Source of the DNA: Platycnemis pennipes
Taxonomy: Eukaryota > Arthropoda > Insecta > Odonata > Platycnemididae
Direction: 5' to 3'
Length of the DNA: 64,000 nt
NCBI GenBank assembly: GCA_933228895.1
Contig: OW121846.1
Coordinates: 76,024,064 to 76,088,063 of the forward strand
A program made the position numbers and the translations under genes. Each line of letters begins with the position of its first letter. The stretch's first letter is position 1. A model generated the notes under the pieces. That model had not been told where the DNA came from and did not search any database. It saw only the letters and a list, made by a program, of their open reading frames with translations. Of the stretch, positions 37,235-48,487 are shown in pieces.

Positions 37235-37641
37235 AGAGATATGTTCGGTGGTCACGAAATCTCGGCAAACAATATCATTCATCTCCAAGGCCACTTTACA
37301 CGATAACATTTTTTGTATATTTTCTTGTACAAACGCTTGTATTAACTGAAAGAAATTGTATGTTTGTCTGAATGTAATTAGAACAGGTTCTATTTTCCGT
37401 TCAGTCGTTCAGACACTCGCTCAAGCGTCCACACAATTTGCCGGTTTACACGGCACAATTTCCTCGAATAAGCGTTTCTCCAAGAAATTGTACAAAAAAT
37501 GTATCGTGTAAAACGGCCTCAAGGCACATTAGTGCGCAATTGTGGTCCAAAAGAAGGAATTTGTAATCTGGGTAACAATGTATTCTAAAAGTTGCAAAGA
37601 TAAGAAAGCGACTACGCCAACGCGATAATGTGGGAATCGCC
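37235..37641 (-). repeat. Dispersed repeat R3, copy split by a MITE
   Basis: On the minus strand, 37,641-37,537 (GGCGATTCCCACATTATC, CGTTGGCGTAGTCGCTTTC, GGACCACAATTG) and 37,272-37,235 (GCCGAGATTTCGTGACCACC) match 39,407-39,505 and 39,532-39,568 on the plus strand. In the plus copy the two blocks are only about 26 bp apart. Here the MITE at 37287-37519 lies between them. The plus copy is therefore the empty site. Confidence 0.8.
37287..37519. mobile_element. MITE family 2, copy 2 (inserted in repeat R3)
   Basis: Bounded by AAGGCCACTTTACACG and CGTGTAAAACGGCCTC, matching the copy at 16810-17045. It has the same length (about 233 bp), the same inner TTGTACAAA motifs, and the shared middle (TGTTTGTCTGAATG and a GAACAGGTTCTATTTTCCGT-like block). 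Comparison with the uninterrupted R3 copy at 39407-39568 shows where it landed; CTTGAG and CTTGGAG flank it and may be the target duplication, but the exact ends are ambiguous. Confidence 0.83.
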
Positions 37642-37644
37642 AAC

Positions 37645-39400
37645 CTTCAAAAGACGCAAGGAGGTGGGTACTACGGGAAAAAAACGGAGGATTAAAGGAA
37701 CAAACAACGAAATCTAAAGACTTTCGTCTAGTTGCGAATTTGGAACAACCCAAGTTTTTCATGAGCCAAGATTAAAGAGCATATCTGAATGCACAGTTGC
37801 ATGAAATTCATTGAATAAGCATGCGGAATGCAATCGATGCACGATTCGGTGCATCGAACTGCATTGCATTCGCAATGTCACTAGAATACTTATCGACAGC
37901 ACAAAAAGGATAAAATAGGGAAGTAAAAAATTTAAAAACAGAACAGTGGAAGGAAGAAGAATTCATGCATAACGCTATAACAGAATAAATTAGATCCACA
38001 CGGGCGTTTTATGCACTCCAAGAGGAGTCAAGTGAAGCAGAAAAAAGGAAACAGTTTGGCAGAGAAAGACAGCTAACACACCTCCATGATAACATTCACG
38101 AAAAATCACTCCGCTCCAAAAAGGTATGTCTTCGAAAAAAGGATCGTCATATTACGATAATGATGTGGAGTGAGACACACTCCAATTTGGGGTTATTTTA
38201 AGAGCAGAGAGGTAGCTATGGGAGCTTTAGGTGAGATCTGGGGATGGAAGTCGATTATGTAGCATGCTGGACTAATGTCATGAAAAAATAGGTAGGAATA
38301 GAACATTGCCACTAGAAAGACTACGCTCGGGACAAATTAAAAGAACCATTTAAAGAAGAGCTTCGAGGGACTGTATTGATTTGGAGAAACATTGGATGAA
38401 GTAATGGAGAGTTCCGTGAACAGAATGATCGATGAAAATATTACAGATGAACATAATTTCATATTCTGCGGGAGCTCTTCACTCGCGGGAGAATTATATC
38501 ACCTTGTCATCCTAGCCAGAACTAAAATCATCATGAAAATATGATAAACCTAGGACATTAACAATTGGCAAATCGCCATAAACATCTCTTGCACGGTAAA
38601 TAATAACTGAGAAATATTTTACTTATTCAAAAAGCTTTTATTGTCGACTAGTTTCGTGGAGATATAAGATTTACAAATGTTGAATCTCAAAGAAACTAGT
38701 CGTCAATGAATATTTTTTACAACAGTGGAAATTCGCTAACTTATTATTTACTATGGAGCAATTTTATTGAGCAGCACCTCAAGTATTAAACTTCATTACA
38801 CCTCTTGCATGAACTGATTTCACCAAACAATACTACCCATTTTCAATTGAAACCTTAGGATTTTATGGCTTTTAGTTATGTGTTTTCATACCCTGATAAC
38901 TGGCGTTCTTATTTCTAAACGTATCCGTTTGTATATTCATGCAGTATGCCATATTTTCCCAGACAATGTTCTATACGTTCCTACCATTGCTTTCCAGCCA
39001 AAAATTTGTGCAAACTTTTAACTCACCCAGAATGAAATACATAATCTATTTAGAACATTTTTATAACTATCCTCACAATCCTCCTCCACGCTCCGCCTTT
39101 CCTGATTACTTCCATTGTAGAGAAGTAGTCTCCTTCCATCGAAGGAGTCACAACTTTTCGCATTTATCACTCGTATTTTTCCATGCAAGTGAACGCTACT
39201 ATTTCTTCTCATAATGTGCTACAACGTTATGAGATCTAGACGCCTATTCGACTCTGAAAAAATCCTTAGGTTGAATTGGTAATTCGGGGAAATAGTTGTA
39301 TTGAGGGAGGTCCCATTTGAAGGATGAGGGAGGACACCATGAATCCGTGGTTAAAACATATCCGAGGGAAGTAGCCGACAGACAGACAGTTGACAGTAGA
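37645..39400. other. Intronic stretch with one inverted repeat
   Basis: The only structure is the inverted repeat at 38650-38706. Open frames at 38939-39214 and elsewhere have no motif. Confidence 0.45.
38652..38702. repeat. Inverted repeat, 18-bp arms
   Basis: CGACTAGTTTCGTGGAGAT and ATCTCAAAGAAACTAGTCG are complementary except for about two positions, with a loop of about 20 bp. It looks like part of an old mobile-element end; no second copy is seen in the window. Confidence 0.75.
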
Positions 39401-39406
39401 CGCGGT

Positions 39407-39568
39407 GATTCTCGCGTTGGCGTAGTCGCTTTCGTATCTTTGAGACTTTTAGGATATATTGTTACCGAGATTTCAGATGCCTTCTTTCGGATCACAATTG
39501 CCTTTTAAAATGTCTTAGAGATGATTGATATTTTTTGCCGATATTTCATGACCACCGAACACATAGGG
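39407..39568 (+). repeat. Dispersed repeat R3, uninterrupted copy
   Basis: This copy is the plus-strand partner of 37,641-37,235. It holds CGTTGGCGTAGTCGCTTTCG, GATCACAATTGCC and GCCGATATTTCATGACCACC in one run. It serves as the pre-insertion reference for the MITE at 37287-37519. No coding content is evident. Confidence 0.8.
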
Positions 39569-39584
39569 CTCAGCACCGCTCCGG

Positions 39585-39932
39585 TGTCAGTCATTAGCAC
39601 GGAAATTCGGGAGTGTACTGTGTTTGGAACAAGAAGAAACCATCAAGACAGAGAATCAGAGAACAGAATGGTTTGACATAGGAATAGGGCAGGGTTGTTG
39701 TGTCAGTCATTAGCACGGAAAATCAGGAATTTACTGTATTTGGAATAAGAAGAAACCATCAAGACAGAGAATCAGAGAACAGAATGGTTTGACATAGGAA
39801 TAGGGCAGGGTTGTTGTGTCAGTCATTAGCACGGAAAATCAGGAATTTACTGTATTTGGAATAAGAAGAAACCATCAAGACAGAGAATCAGAGAACAGAA
39901 TGGTTTGACATTGGTTCTAGAGCATGGTTGAT
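39585..39932 (+). repeat. 116-bp tandem repeat, three copies, inside a LINE relic
   Basis: Units start TGTCAGTCATTAGCACGG at 39585, 39701 and 39817, each 116 bp. Units 2 and 3 are nearly identical over most of their length; unit 1 differs slightly (ATTCGGGAGTGTACTG), and unit 3 diverges at its end. Each unit contains TGGTTTGACAT followed in units 1 and 2 by AGGAATAGGGCAGGG, which translates to WFDIGIGQGCC, the family's F-I-GVRQGC reverse-transcriptase motif. The duplication therefore arose within a LINE. Confidence 0.93.
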
Positions 39933-40870
39933 GTGTGTCAGCAACTATCTGTTATGCGTGCAGAGAGTGTACGTGAAAAAATGGTCTAGGTATCCTGGAA
40001 TTGAGGTGGAGGAGTTAACATAGGAGAGAGGATAGAGTAATACATTACATTTGCAGGTGATGAATGCTGGCGGAATATACGGCATAAGTCAGTTGCCGCA
40101 AAGAATATTGGTAACATTGTACTTGAGTATTCCGGGTACAATGTATATTAAGTTTGTGTGTTCCACGATGCTGCAGAGCTTAGTCGGAACGTAAATATAT
40201 AATGATTCAGGATGACTCTGCTAGTTTGATTTTTTCACGAACGATACAGAAAGTATGGAAGAAGGGATGAAATTGTGCATCAAAGGTGTGAGACAACAGC
40301 AGGGTATAAATATCTAGGTACAGAGTTAACGAAGGATTGGAGAAGCGGGAATGAAGGAGCAGTCAGAATGGGAGGCAAATGATACGTTCAGGATCAAGAG
40401 TAAAAGTATTACATTGTATGATTGATATTGACATTAGAAAAAAAAACTGGTGAAACTTTATGGAGTGTTGTCTTGTAGTGAGATGTGGACCCTTCTAAAG
40501 AAAAGCATGAAAAGATTAGAATCCTTCAGGATGTAGATTTTGGGAAGAATGGAAAATTTAAAATGGCCAGATATTAGTCAGATAAATGAAGAGGCACTGA
40601 AGAGAGAGGACGAGGATGTTGGTTATATTAATCAAGAAAGTCAACTGGATTAACCATGCTCTAAGAAAGAATTGTTTCTTGAAATATACGATATATTTGG
40701 CAATGGAGGGAAGAGTATAGAGAGAAAGGAGTAGCGTGAAAATGAGAAGATAGTTTGAAGAATGGAGAAGGATGTACCACTGAGAAGTAGGGCAGAGGAT
40801 TGGGAACCATGGAAGAAATGAAAAGCATTTGAAACCTATGAAAGCAGATTATCCACGGTGATGATGAGAG
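39590..40870 (+). pseudogene. LINE reverse-transcriptase relic, second lineage
   Basis: After the triplicated motif come an ITFAGDE string (for FADDT, the catalytic YADD-type box) near 40,043-40,063, TAGYKYLGTELTKDW near 40,297-40,340, LYGVLSCSEMWTLLKKSMKR near 40,459-40,517, and MENLKWPDISQINEEALKRE near 40,550-40,610. This is the order of a non-LTR retrotransposon from RT to C-terminus. Many stops and frameshifts show it is old. It lies antisense to the collagen gene. Confidence 0.7.
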
Positions 40871-41529
40871 CTAACAGTGAATACCAATGCGTAGGCCCAT
40901 TCTGCAAAACTTTGACCTAGTGAATTACAACTTACTCACCGAATGGTTTCACCAAACACTAAATTTTGTGCCGCAGTTTTCACCAAGCACGGAAAAAATA
41001 TACTTGCTATGCAATTTGGTTGGGAAGTGATATGAGTGTATGCGTCCTTATAATATCCAAACTATAGAAAATTGGAGGAATATGTCCGGAACGAAAGAAG
41101 GAGCAATACGTTAGGAGCCATCAAAGTTGAGAAGGATCGAAAGCTCAGTGCGCGGAAAATATTTGGCAGCGAAAATGAAAGGCAGCACTTGTTGGATTGA
41201 ATGATAAATATTTCAGCACGTGAAGGCTTAAGATACTTAGAATGATTGCAGTTAATGGTGAAAAAATGTTAACTATATATTATGCGCACAGAGATTAAAA
41301 TTCGAAAAGAAGGTGCAGTGAAAAGAAATTAGGTAGTTTAACATTAGGTGGTTTAAGTACGGGTATGAAATACAAATTAGTGGTCATAACACCACTGAGC
41401 GAGGTCTTAGCACTATTAAAAATGACAATTGGTATGAAATCGAAAAATAAGTTTTATTAATAGAACGATAAAGCTTTGATAAAACTAAAATATAAAAATA
41501 GAAGGTGGAATTACACACGGGATTCTCAT
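40871..41529. other. Intronic stretch, nothing firm
   Basis: Downstream of the LINE relic; perhaps its 3' UTR, but no tail is visible. Nothing else recognised. Confidence 0.35.
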
Positions 41530-42066
41530 AATGGGGGCGTTTACTCGGAACCGAAATCGCAATTTTGTGCACGAAATCGTTAGATGGAAACAAAAAAAGA
41601 ATTTGAGTGAAAAAATTAATCTTCTAACCACAACCATTAACTCATAAATCAAAAATCAAAATAAGCAAAAGGTGACGCCCACCGAAAAAGCTGCTGTGAT
41701 AACATTGACGTCATTTTGCTCCCGTCCTTGACTGCTTTTCTTGGAAGCGAAGGTAGTGGAGGGGGGTTCTCGGAAGGTCTGCTCGCACAAATCCTGTCGC
41801 AGTCGTTCTCATTGGGAGAGCCAGCTGTGTCCCCCCCTTTGCGATAAGGCGAAGTAGCTTTGCGGGCTCAGTTGTGATTGGACGGAGTCAGTATACGTCA
41901 GAGGTTGCACCACACCCACTTTTCCGAAAGGGTTAAAAACATCAGTTTTTCGCCGCTTATAACTCGAGAAATAATTGACGGATCAAAAAACGGAAAAATA
42001 TGGGTCTTTTTATTTTACAAACTCTATCATATTCGGCAATACAAAATTATGGTAAACGACCCCATT
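41530..42066 (+). mobile_element. MITE family 1, copy B, full length
   Basis: This 537-bp element starts AATGGGGGCGTTTAC and ends GTAAACGACCCCATT, a terminal inverted repeat of about 15 bp. It is nearly the same over its whole length as 63045-63579: GTGACGCCCACCGAAAAAGC, GATCAAAAAACGGAAAAAT and TTATAACTCGAGAAATAATT occur in both. Inner open frames (41384-41593 minus, 41878-42162 plus) are not conserved as proteins. The element carries no transposase. Confidence 0.88.
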
Positions 42067-43150
42067 GTCTGCAACCTTTTGCTGAACGGAATATTTTATC
42101 AATTCAACCCATTGACCCTCTCCGCTAAGGCGCAGGAAGGAAGAAGCCCGAATAAGGATTAACAAAGGTCGGGAAAGCAACGGAAATATGTGAGGTCACT
42201 GAGTTCTTAAGAACATTATGAGGTTTACTAACAGATTCACAGGATTTGGAAAGATAATGATCAGGGGAGATTAGTTAGGGATAAGGAAGAAAGGACCACA
42301 TTTTCTGGGAGGCAATTCTTTTACTGCCAACCATATTTACCAACAAATACTCGCTTCAATTCTCTCAACAGCATCCAAATAATTTTGAATCCTCAATTTT
42401 CACCGGAAACTATTTCTTTATTTTCACGTTCCTCCGTCGCGTCACGTATACCGTAACTTCTTAAATCACAAGTTTTACGGGCATGAGGCAATGTACATAC
42501 ATACGTAAGTCATCCTCCTATTTCCTAAGCCCTACCATAACCTTTCATATACCGATCACGCTTAATGACACTCAAATCATTTTCCTTAAGCCGTAAAGTA
42601 ATAACTCAGCTATCAATTCGGAAAAAAAGAAAGTAGTACTTTCACTTAAACTAAGGGCATATATTCTTCTCCTAGTCATTTTATTCATCAACCTCAATAC
42701 ACGCATCTCAAATACCATCCACAGGATGATCAGTAACTTTAGAATAGTTTTCCGAGAGGCCATTCTATAAAAGCACTCGGACAATTTTGTACGACAAAGG
42801 AAGGTTTTTGGCCAGGCAATGATTTCAAAATAGTTCAATGTATCATGGTTACCTAGGCACCAATTAAGGCTCTAAATATAAACTGGTGGAATTGAAATGC
42901 ACGGAAAAATTCAGAGGGATAAAGAAGGAAAGAAGTTGAGAAACTGAGGCACCGAAGCCTAGAGTGAAAAGAAAAACTGAATTTGGAGCAAAACATCCCA
43001 TGAAGCGATTAGGCAATATAAACAGTACGCGGGAGGTATGAAAGAAACAAGAGCGTGAAAGGAAACAAGTGGAAAAGTATAAATTAGAAAGATAAGTCCT
43101 TGGAACACAGAGGCAGTCATCGAATAACACAAAGACATCACAGAGGCAGA
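42067..43150. other. Intronic stretch, nothing recognised
   Basis: Mixed sequence, becoming purine-rich on the plus strand from about 42,890. Open frames on the minus strand reflect that bias. Confidence 0.4.
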
Positions 43151-43154
43151 GATC

Positions 43155-43212
43155 GAAGGAATAAGAAGGAAGAAGAAGGAAGAAGAAGAAGGAAGAAGAA
43201 GGAAGAAGAAAG
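43155..43212 (+). repeat. GAA/GGAA microsatellite
   Basis: A run of AAGGAAGAAGAAGGAAGAAG-type repeats of about 55 bp. It makes the opposite strand open in several frames (Ser/Phe/Leu-rich), which explains the 175-codon minus frame at 42864-43391. Confidence 0.9.
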
Positions 43213-45850
43213 TCAAAGTTACGAAGTGAGTCCGCTGGAAGAATGCGCGATGATATAAGTAATATTAAACTTAGGCGAGCAACAGAGGGGACATGAGAAC
43301 CTCGTCGGAGAAAGCAAATAAATGAAAAGGAGGAATCGCAGAGCCAGGCAGGGTGCTTAACTTGAAGATAAGGCGAAATAAACGGACACAAGACAGGAAA
43401 GAAAAGCTGAACTTACTAGATGGGATAGGTTGGAAAATGAGGAAGAGATTCAGAGGAGATTCAATCCGGAGGGAGAATACGAACAAGGAGATCACGATGA
43501 AGATTTCACGTCCTTAGACACGTGAAACGAATGCGATGTAGATAAGGATTGCCTCGGTCCCGGAATTCAAGATGTCGAGATAGGAAAAGCATTACGGGCA
43601 GGGAATACAAAGCAGCCAGTGGAAAAAAATAATACCTCCTGGTGATTACGGAAGTATCTCGAAGAGAAGAAAGGAATAGCGCTTAACAGACTCGTGGCAT
43701 TAACATAAAGGAGTTATACCGAAAAACTTCTCCAATCTACTTAGTTTCCATAGCAAAGAAATGCGAAGAATAATGGAGGAGCAAGAGGATTTGAAAGATA
43801 AAATTTATTTTGCAGCTCAAGTAGTTTCATTGATCGTCAATGAAAGGGTAGAGTAAAGAACAAGGGGTTATTTAAATTTCGGTGACTTATCAGAAAGGAA
43901 AGAGGAAAACGAAAACGATTCAGCTGTGATATTGGATACAGTAGAAAGAAGTCAAATAAGTGGAGGGAATGTATTGGATTACTAAATGTATTCCGATAAG
44001 ATATTGTGGAAAGTAGAGGAAGCTAGGGAAGAGTTGAGAAAAATTCAGAAATAGATTGGATACTGCAGGGATACCTATTACAGGGAGGGCGGTCCAAGAA
44101 AGAATTTTTCTGGGAGAACTTCAAGAGGGTCTGCTCCGTTTGTGTCAAGCTTACGAGTGGATTTGAATCGGGTGAACGTTTTCTGTGGCCCTGGAAAATA
44201 TCCGCAGGCTGAACAATCAATCTGTTAATGTGGCCACTAACGATATACCATGCCATTTTTTTTAAACTATGCTGACAGCTTAGATCCATCGTGACACCGT
44301 TTCACGAATTACAAAAGAAAACTTATGTGAAACATGAATTAGGAAACATGAAGGAGAGAAGGGAACAGAAAGTTGACGAGACAGGAAGTTTGATTAGAAA
44401 ATATTATGTAAAAACATAGAGGTAACTGCCATGATGTAAGAATACGAGAGAAATAGGGGCCGAATAAAATTAATACCTGAGGAGTAAAAGGAAAAATACA
44501 TTACTTCCATTGAAAAAATTCAAAATGAAATAAAGTGACATGAAGACCACGCTGCCTCTGTCAAGGTGAAGGGAAAATACTAAGTTTCTACGCCAGCGAA
44601 CTAGGATATGGAAACTGAATTCAACGCAGATGGGGATGATATGGGTCCAGAAATAATAGAATTCAAGATGGAAAAAGCCCAACGAGGAAAAAGAACGGAC
44701 AAGGCGGATGGAAGAGATGATATCCAAGTCGAATCAGAGAAGAGTCTGGGAAAATAGAAGGGGCTTTTGTAGGTTTCTTCGTTGCATTTATGAGGAGCGA
44801 GTTCGCTGAATAGTCTGCCTTCGGTCAATATTGATCCCCGTCCCGGAAACCCGAAAAGAGAAAGGACCCAGTCTATGAGGCCTGTGAGATTATAAGTTTG
44901 ATTTCGCGCGCAGCAAAGGCGGACCGAACAGTAACAACAGAAGTTCCAGGAGAGAGGAAGAAGGACTACTGGGTGAATATCAGTTTGGATAGCAAGGATG
45001 AAGAAGAAGCACCCAGGAGTATTGCGAAGAATGAAAATGTGAAGATGGATGGACTCAACGAATTTCCGTCCCTTAAAGGATCTCCAGAAGACATTTCTCG
45101 AAGCGCAGTGCTCGGATGAGTAAGACACGGGTCTGACGGGCGCTTTTTCCAATACACGTTGACGAAACAAGACTGGAGTCATAACAGATTTTCAGTTAGG
45201 GATGGATATCTGAAGAAATCCGATTCAATCCGTTTGAATCGGGAGGAAAAGTTTGAGCAAGAAAATCCCTTAAACCCTATTTTAGCCCTAATTCCAGAAA
45301 TGAGAACGGAAATAGTGTAATGTTCAAATTAGGAGAGGAATCTCATCACCGACAGAAGTTAGTACAGAAAAGGGAAATTTCATGTGAGGACCTTAAATAC
45401 TGATCGAAGTCATGCATGAAATGAACCGTTGACATCATACCCTCCTCGGTCTGGCCATTGAAGTATCATTATTAAATCTACGGCTTTCAAGTTGTAGTGA
45501 CTGTGAATAAAACATGAAATACTCGAGGGGAAATGTCAAAAAAAAAGAATATGAATTCCCACTCCCCCCTCCTAAACATTTCATTATACTTCCGATTTCC
45601 CCCGTGATCATTCTGTCTCATCGCCTCAAGTTCCCCCCCAACTCCGCAATTACCATTGCCATATACCCCCCTGCCACACTCCCCTCTAGTATATATAGAG
45701 CTGCCAGTTTTCAGAGAGTTGTATTTTACCTGATTGATGCCCTAACAGGTGAAACCTGGGTTGTACTTGATTAAACTTTATGTGGAATTTTATTAAGTAT
45801 TTTTTATCCTTGTGACATGGATCGGTTCCGCAGAGTATCGCCTTCCACAG
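43213..45850 (+). pseudogene. Probable heavily decayed LINE
   Basis: The plus strand is purine-rich over about 2 kb. Near 44,660-44,735 one frame reads EFKMEKAQRGKRTDKADGRD, which resembles the conserved N-terminal RT block EIKxAxxxMKxGKAxGxDGI of LINEs. No other block is clear, and the frame breaks often. The stretch 45,120-45,850 shows nothing except C-rich sequence around 45,560-45,690. The call is tentative. Confidence 0.38.
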
Positions 45851-45854
45851 TAAT

Positions 45855-46325
45855 CATCATCGGTCAACAATCCTAGGATTGGTTTGACGCAGCCCTCCAC
45901 TCGATTCTTCTATCGAAAAATCTCTTCATATTGACGTAATTCTTCATTTTTACATCCTTCAAAACCTGTTCCATGTATCTCATATGAGGCCTGCCTTTTC
46001 CAATCTTCCCGTTCACTTTTCCCTTACCGATTATCTTCATCAGGCCATCGTGTCTCAAGATATGGCTGATTAAGTTGTCCCGTCTTCTTCTTAGGACATT
46101 CAGAAGACTTATTCTTTCTCCCACTCTCCTTGGGACTTCCTCGTCACTTACTCGGCCAATCCATTTAATCTTCATCATTCTTCTGCAGCACCACATTTCA
46201 AATGTTTCCACCCTCTTCTTCTCCGCTGCTGTCATCGTCAAAATCTCACTGCCGTAAAGAAACATGCTCCAGATGTACGTTTTGATGAATTGTTTCCCTA
46301 CTTCTACGCTTGCATTTCCAGCTGT
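45855..46325 (-). pseudogene. RTE-like LINE 3' end, sense to the collagen gene
   Basis: The minus-strand frame ending at the TAG at 45875-45873 matches the copy at 10854-11405: TYIWSMFLYGSEILTMTAAE, EMWCCRRMMKIKWIGRVSDE, ILRHDGLM, RPHMRYMEQVLKDVKMKNYV and RIEWRAASNQS. Over about 140 codons no stop interrupts it, so this is one of the younger copies. The stop lies in the palindrome CAATCCTAGGATTG and a GATGATTA-type tail follows. It is 5' truncated near 46,325. It is the only LINE copy in the window lying in the same orientation as the collagen gene. Confidence 0.88.
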
Positions 46326-46329
46326 ACGT

Positions 46330-47180
46330 AGTCATGATGAAAACATATTTAAGGAGAATACGCAATACATTTCCCAATTATTGACGCCTGATCACCAGAA
46401 AACAACGAATTCTCTCCTTCTGCTTTGACTTTAAACAATTTCACTTAATATATTCGTGTGCATAACTTAGCAATTAACAAAGTTTATTCATCGTTGCCAG
46501 CCCTAAACTCTATCATATCAGATATTATGAGGCTGATAGAGCTGTAAATCATTTAGGTATGTGTGAGGAGAGACGAAAGGAATACAAAAAGAGAGATGTG
46601 ACACGTTTACTTCGCTTAAGTTTCGGGTTTTTCCCAACCCGTTTTCAGGGCAGCAGAGATGAGAGCGCTTAGAAAGTGAGCTTTGGCGGTTAAGTTGCGT
46701 GGACAGCGGGGAGGAGGGTTGGCGAAGTGGTGGGAGAAAGGCCTGGGAAGGATGCTAAGGTAATCGAGTTTTTCTGGCTCTCTTATCTTATCGCCCGCCA
46801 CGGCAGTCTGGGACGGGAGATGGAGGCTTGAAGAGAAAAAACGTAAGATAGAAGAGGGGTAGGGATAGGAGGAAGGGGTGTGGTAATGATGGGTATGATT
46901 AATGAATAATGTTAAAGCCTGGGGGAAGGGGGGTGAAGGCACTCAGGATTATATGGTTGCCATTTCTATGGTACGGATTTCGATGCTTGAAGCTGTGGGT
47001 TCTCATTGTTAATCCACTCCCTACATGAGTATTTTGTGGAGAACATTCGGATACATTGCTCCGTCAGTCGGATGGGACGTCCATTCCCAACCTTGTACCT
47101 CTCCGTCCAGTCCGAGGCACCTATTAGTGAGAAAACACTTGAAAACATATGATTGATTTCTCACTTCCCTCAACGCCTCT
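46330..47180. other. Intronic stretch with a SINE-middle relic
   Basis: About 47,015-47,082 shares CCCTACATGAGT..., TTTTGTGGAG and GTCGGATGGGACGT with the middle part of the tRNA-SINEs (49169 and 50863), without their head or tail. The 108-codon minus frame at 46616-46942 has no motif. Otherwise nothing recognised. Confidence 0.5.
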
Positions 47181-47194
47181 TCTTCAGTTTCCTT

Positions 47195-48130
47195 CACTTC
47201 CATCTCCTCCTCAGACATTTGTATTTTGGATATCGTCATCTTCCTCTCTGAGAATAGAATCAACACCTTGGTCCACATGAAACCCACCGACAAACAACAG
47301 CACCTCCATTACAATCGCTGCCATCCCTAGCACACCAACAGTCCTCCCATGCTCTCGTGTCATCCGAGGCTATCGCAACTACAACCCTGACTTACTTAAT
47401 GAATTCCTAACCAACCTATACCAGTGCCTCCTCTTAAGTGGATACCCATAGCCCCTTCTTAAAAAACCCTACTTCCCCAAAATCCTCTGCAACAACACAG
47501 ACGTCCTTCTTTCTCTGCACAACTTATTCCTCTGGCATTCAGACCCTCAAACACACCATCAAAGACATTTTCCTTATCTTCTCTGACAAACTGATCACCA
47601 TCAATATTTTTCCTAAATGCCCATCTCTCACCTTCAAACGACTCCCTAACCTCTCTGGTATTTACAAATCAGCCAACCCCATGTCCAAATCTCAGACCCC
47701 TCTTACAAATCACCCCCTTTCCCCTGCAACCGCACGGGATGCAAAATACGCCCCAGCCTCATCACCCAGCCCAAAGAATTCCTTTCCTTTCCTCTTTCCT
47801 CCCTCTCCTGCACCACCTATAATATTTTTTAAATTGTTCTTTGCCAACTCTACCCTCGTTTTCATATCGGCCTCTCCATAACCCCCATTAGCATCCGCAT
47901 GAATGGCCCCTTCGCTCCTCCTGTAATAATCCTTCCTCCCAAATTTCTTGTCTCCCCGTTTCCACACATGCCGCATCACAAAACCTAAAATCAGATCACT
48001 GCTTCAAAGTTGGCACACCTGCTCACCTGCCCCCGACAGCCTTAACAATATAACATACCTCGCCAACCTGATACGCTTGATCAAGCGTATAATAAGGACG
48101 TTCAACAAGTATTCTCTGCTCTTATAATAG
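47195..48130 (+). pseudogene. Penelope-like retroelement relic with GIY-YIG-like tail
   Basis: In shifting frames the plus strand carries, in order: LDIVIFLSENRINTLVHMKP with TDKQQHLHYNRCHP just after (the family's LDxxV...KPTDxxxYLHxxSxHP block), YQCLLLSGYP (RGYP block), TYSSGIQTLKHTIKDIF, CPSLTFKRLPNLSGIY (the xxFRRxPNLxDxL block), PFPCNRTGCKIRPSL (PCxxxxCxxC, zinc-like cysteines partly lost), and TTYNIF then FHIGLSITPISIRMN, which matches the Y-I-x..YIGxTxxxLxxRxxxH core of a GIY-YIG nuclease. The order is that of Penelope-like elements (RT C-terminus, linker, GIY-YIG). Stops and frameshifts make it inactive. The N-terminal RT half is absent. Confidence 0.75.
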
Positions 48131-48487
48131 TCTTCATGTATCAGTAGTACAAATATTTTTACTATATGTTATTGCATCACATTTTCAAGCTTTTGGGTAT
48201 GTCTTCTCATACTTCTCTGGGTTTCAAGAAAGGAATGGTGCAGTCAATTATTAATTCTAATATCACCAACATTATTGCTGATTAAAATGGATCTCCCTAT
48301 TACTTATATTTTATGGTCAAAATATTTACTATTATAATATAACGGCATAGAAATCTGAGTGACAGTGGGTGTTTTTACTCTGAAAGAAAAATACTGATAC
48401 ACCGATTTTCAAATATTATGGAATATCAATGGCATAAATAGAAATAAAAAAGATTTGAAATACATTTGGACTAGGGTCACGATTCAA

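Noticed and set aside
42864..43391. 175-codon minus-strand open frame rich in Ser, Phe and Leu
   Set aside because: It is the complement of purine-rich DNA and the GAA/GGAA microsatellite; low complexity explains its length.
44601..45182. 193-codon minus-strand open frame
   Set aside because: Antisense to a probable LINE relic with purine bias. No domain, no conserved motif and no homologous copy elsewhere in the window.
47438..47881. 147-codon plus frame as a host gene
   Set aside because: It is part of the broken Penelope-like sequence; the conserved blocks run through other frames on both sides.
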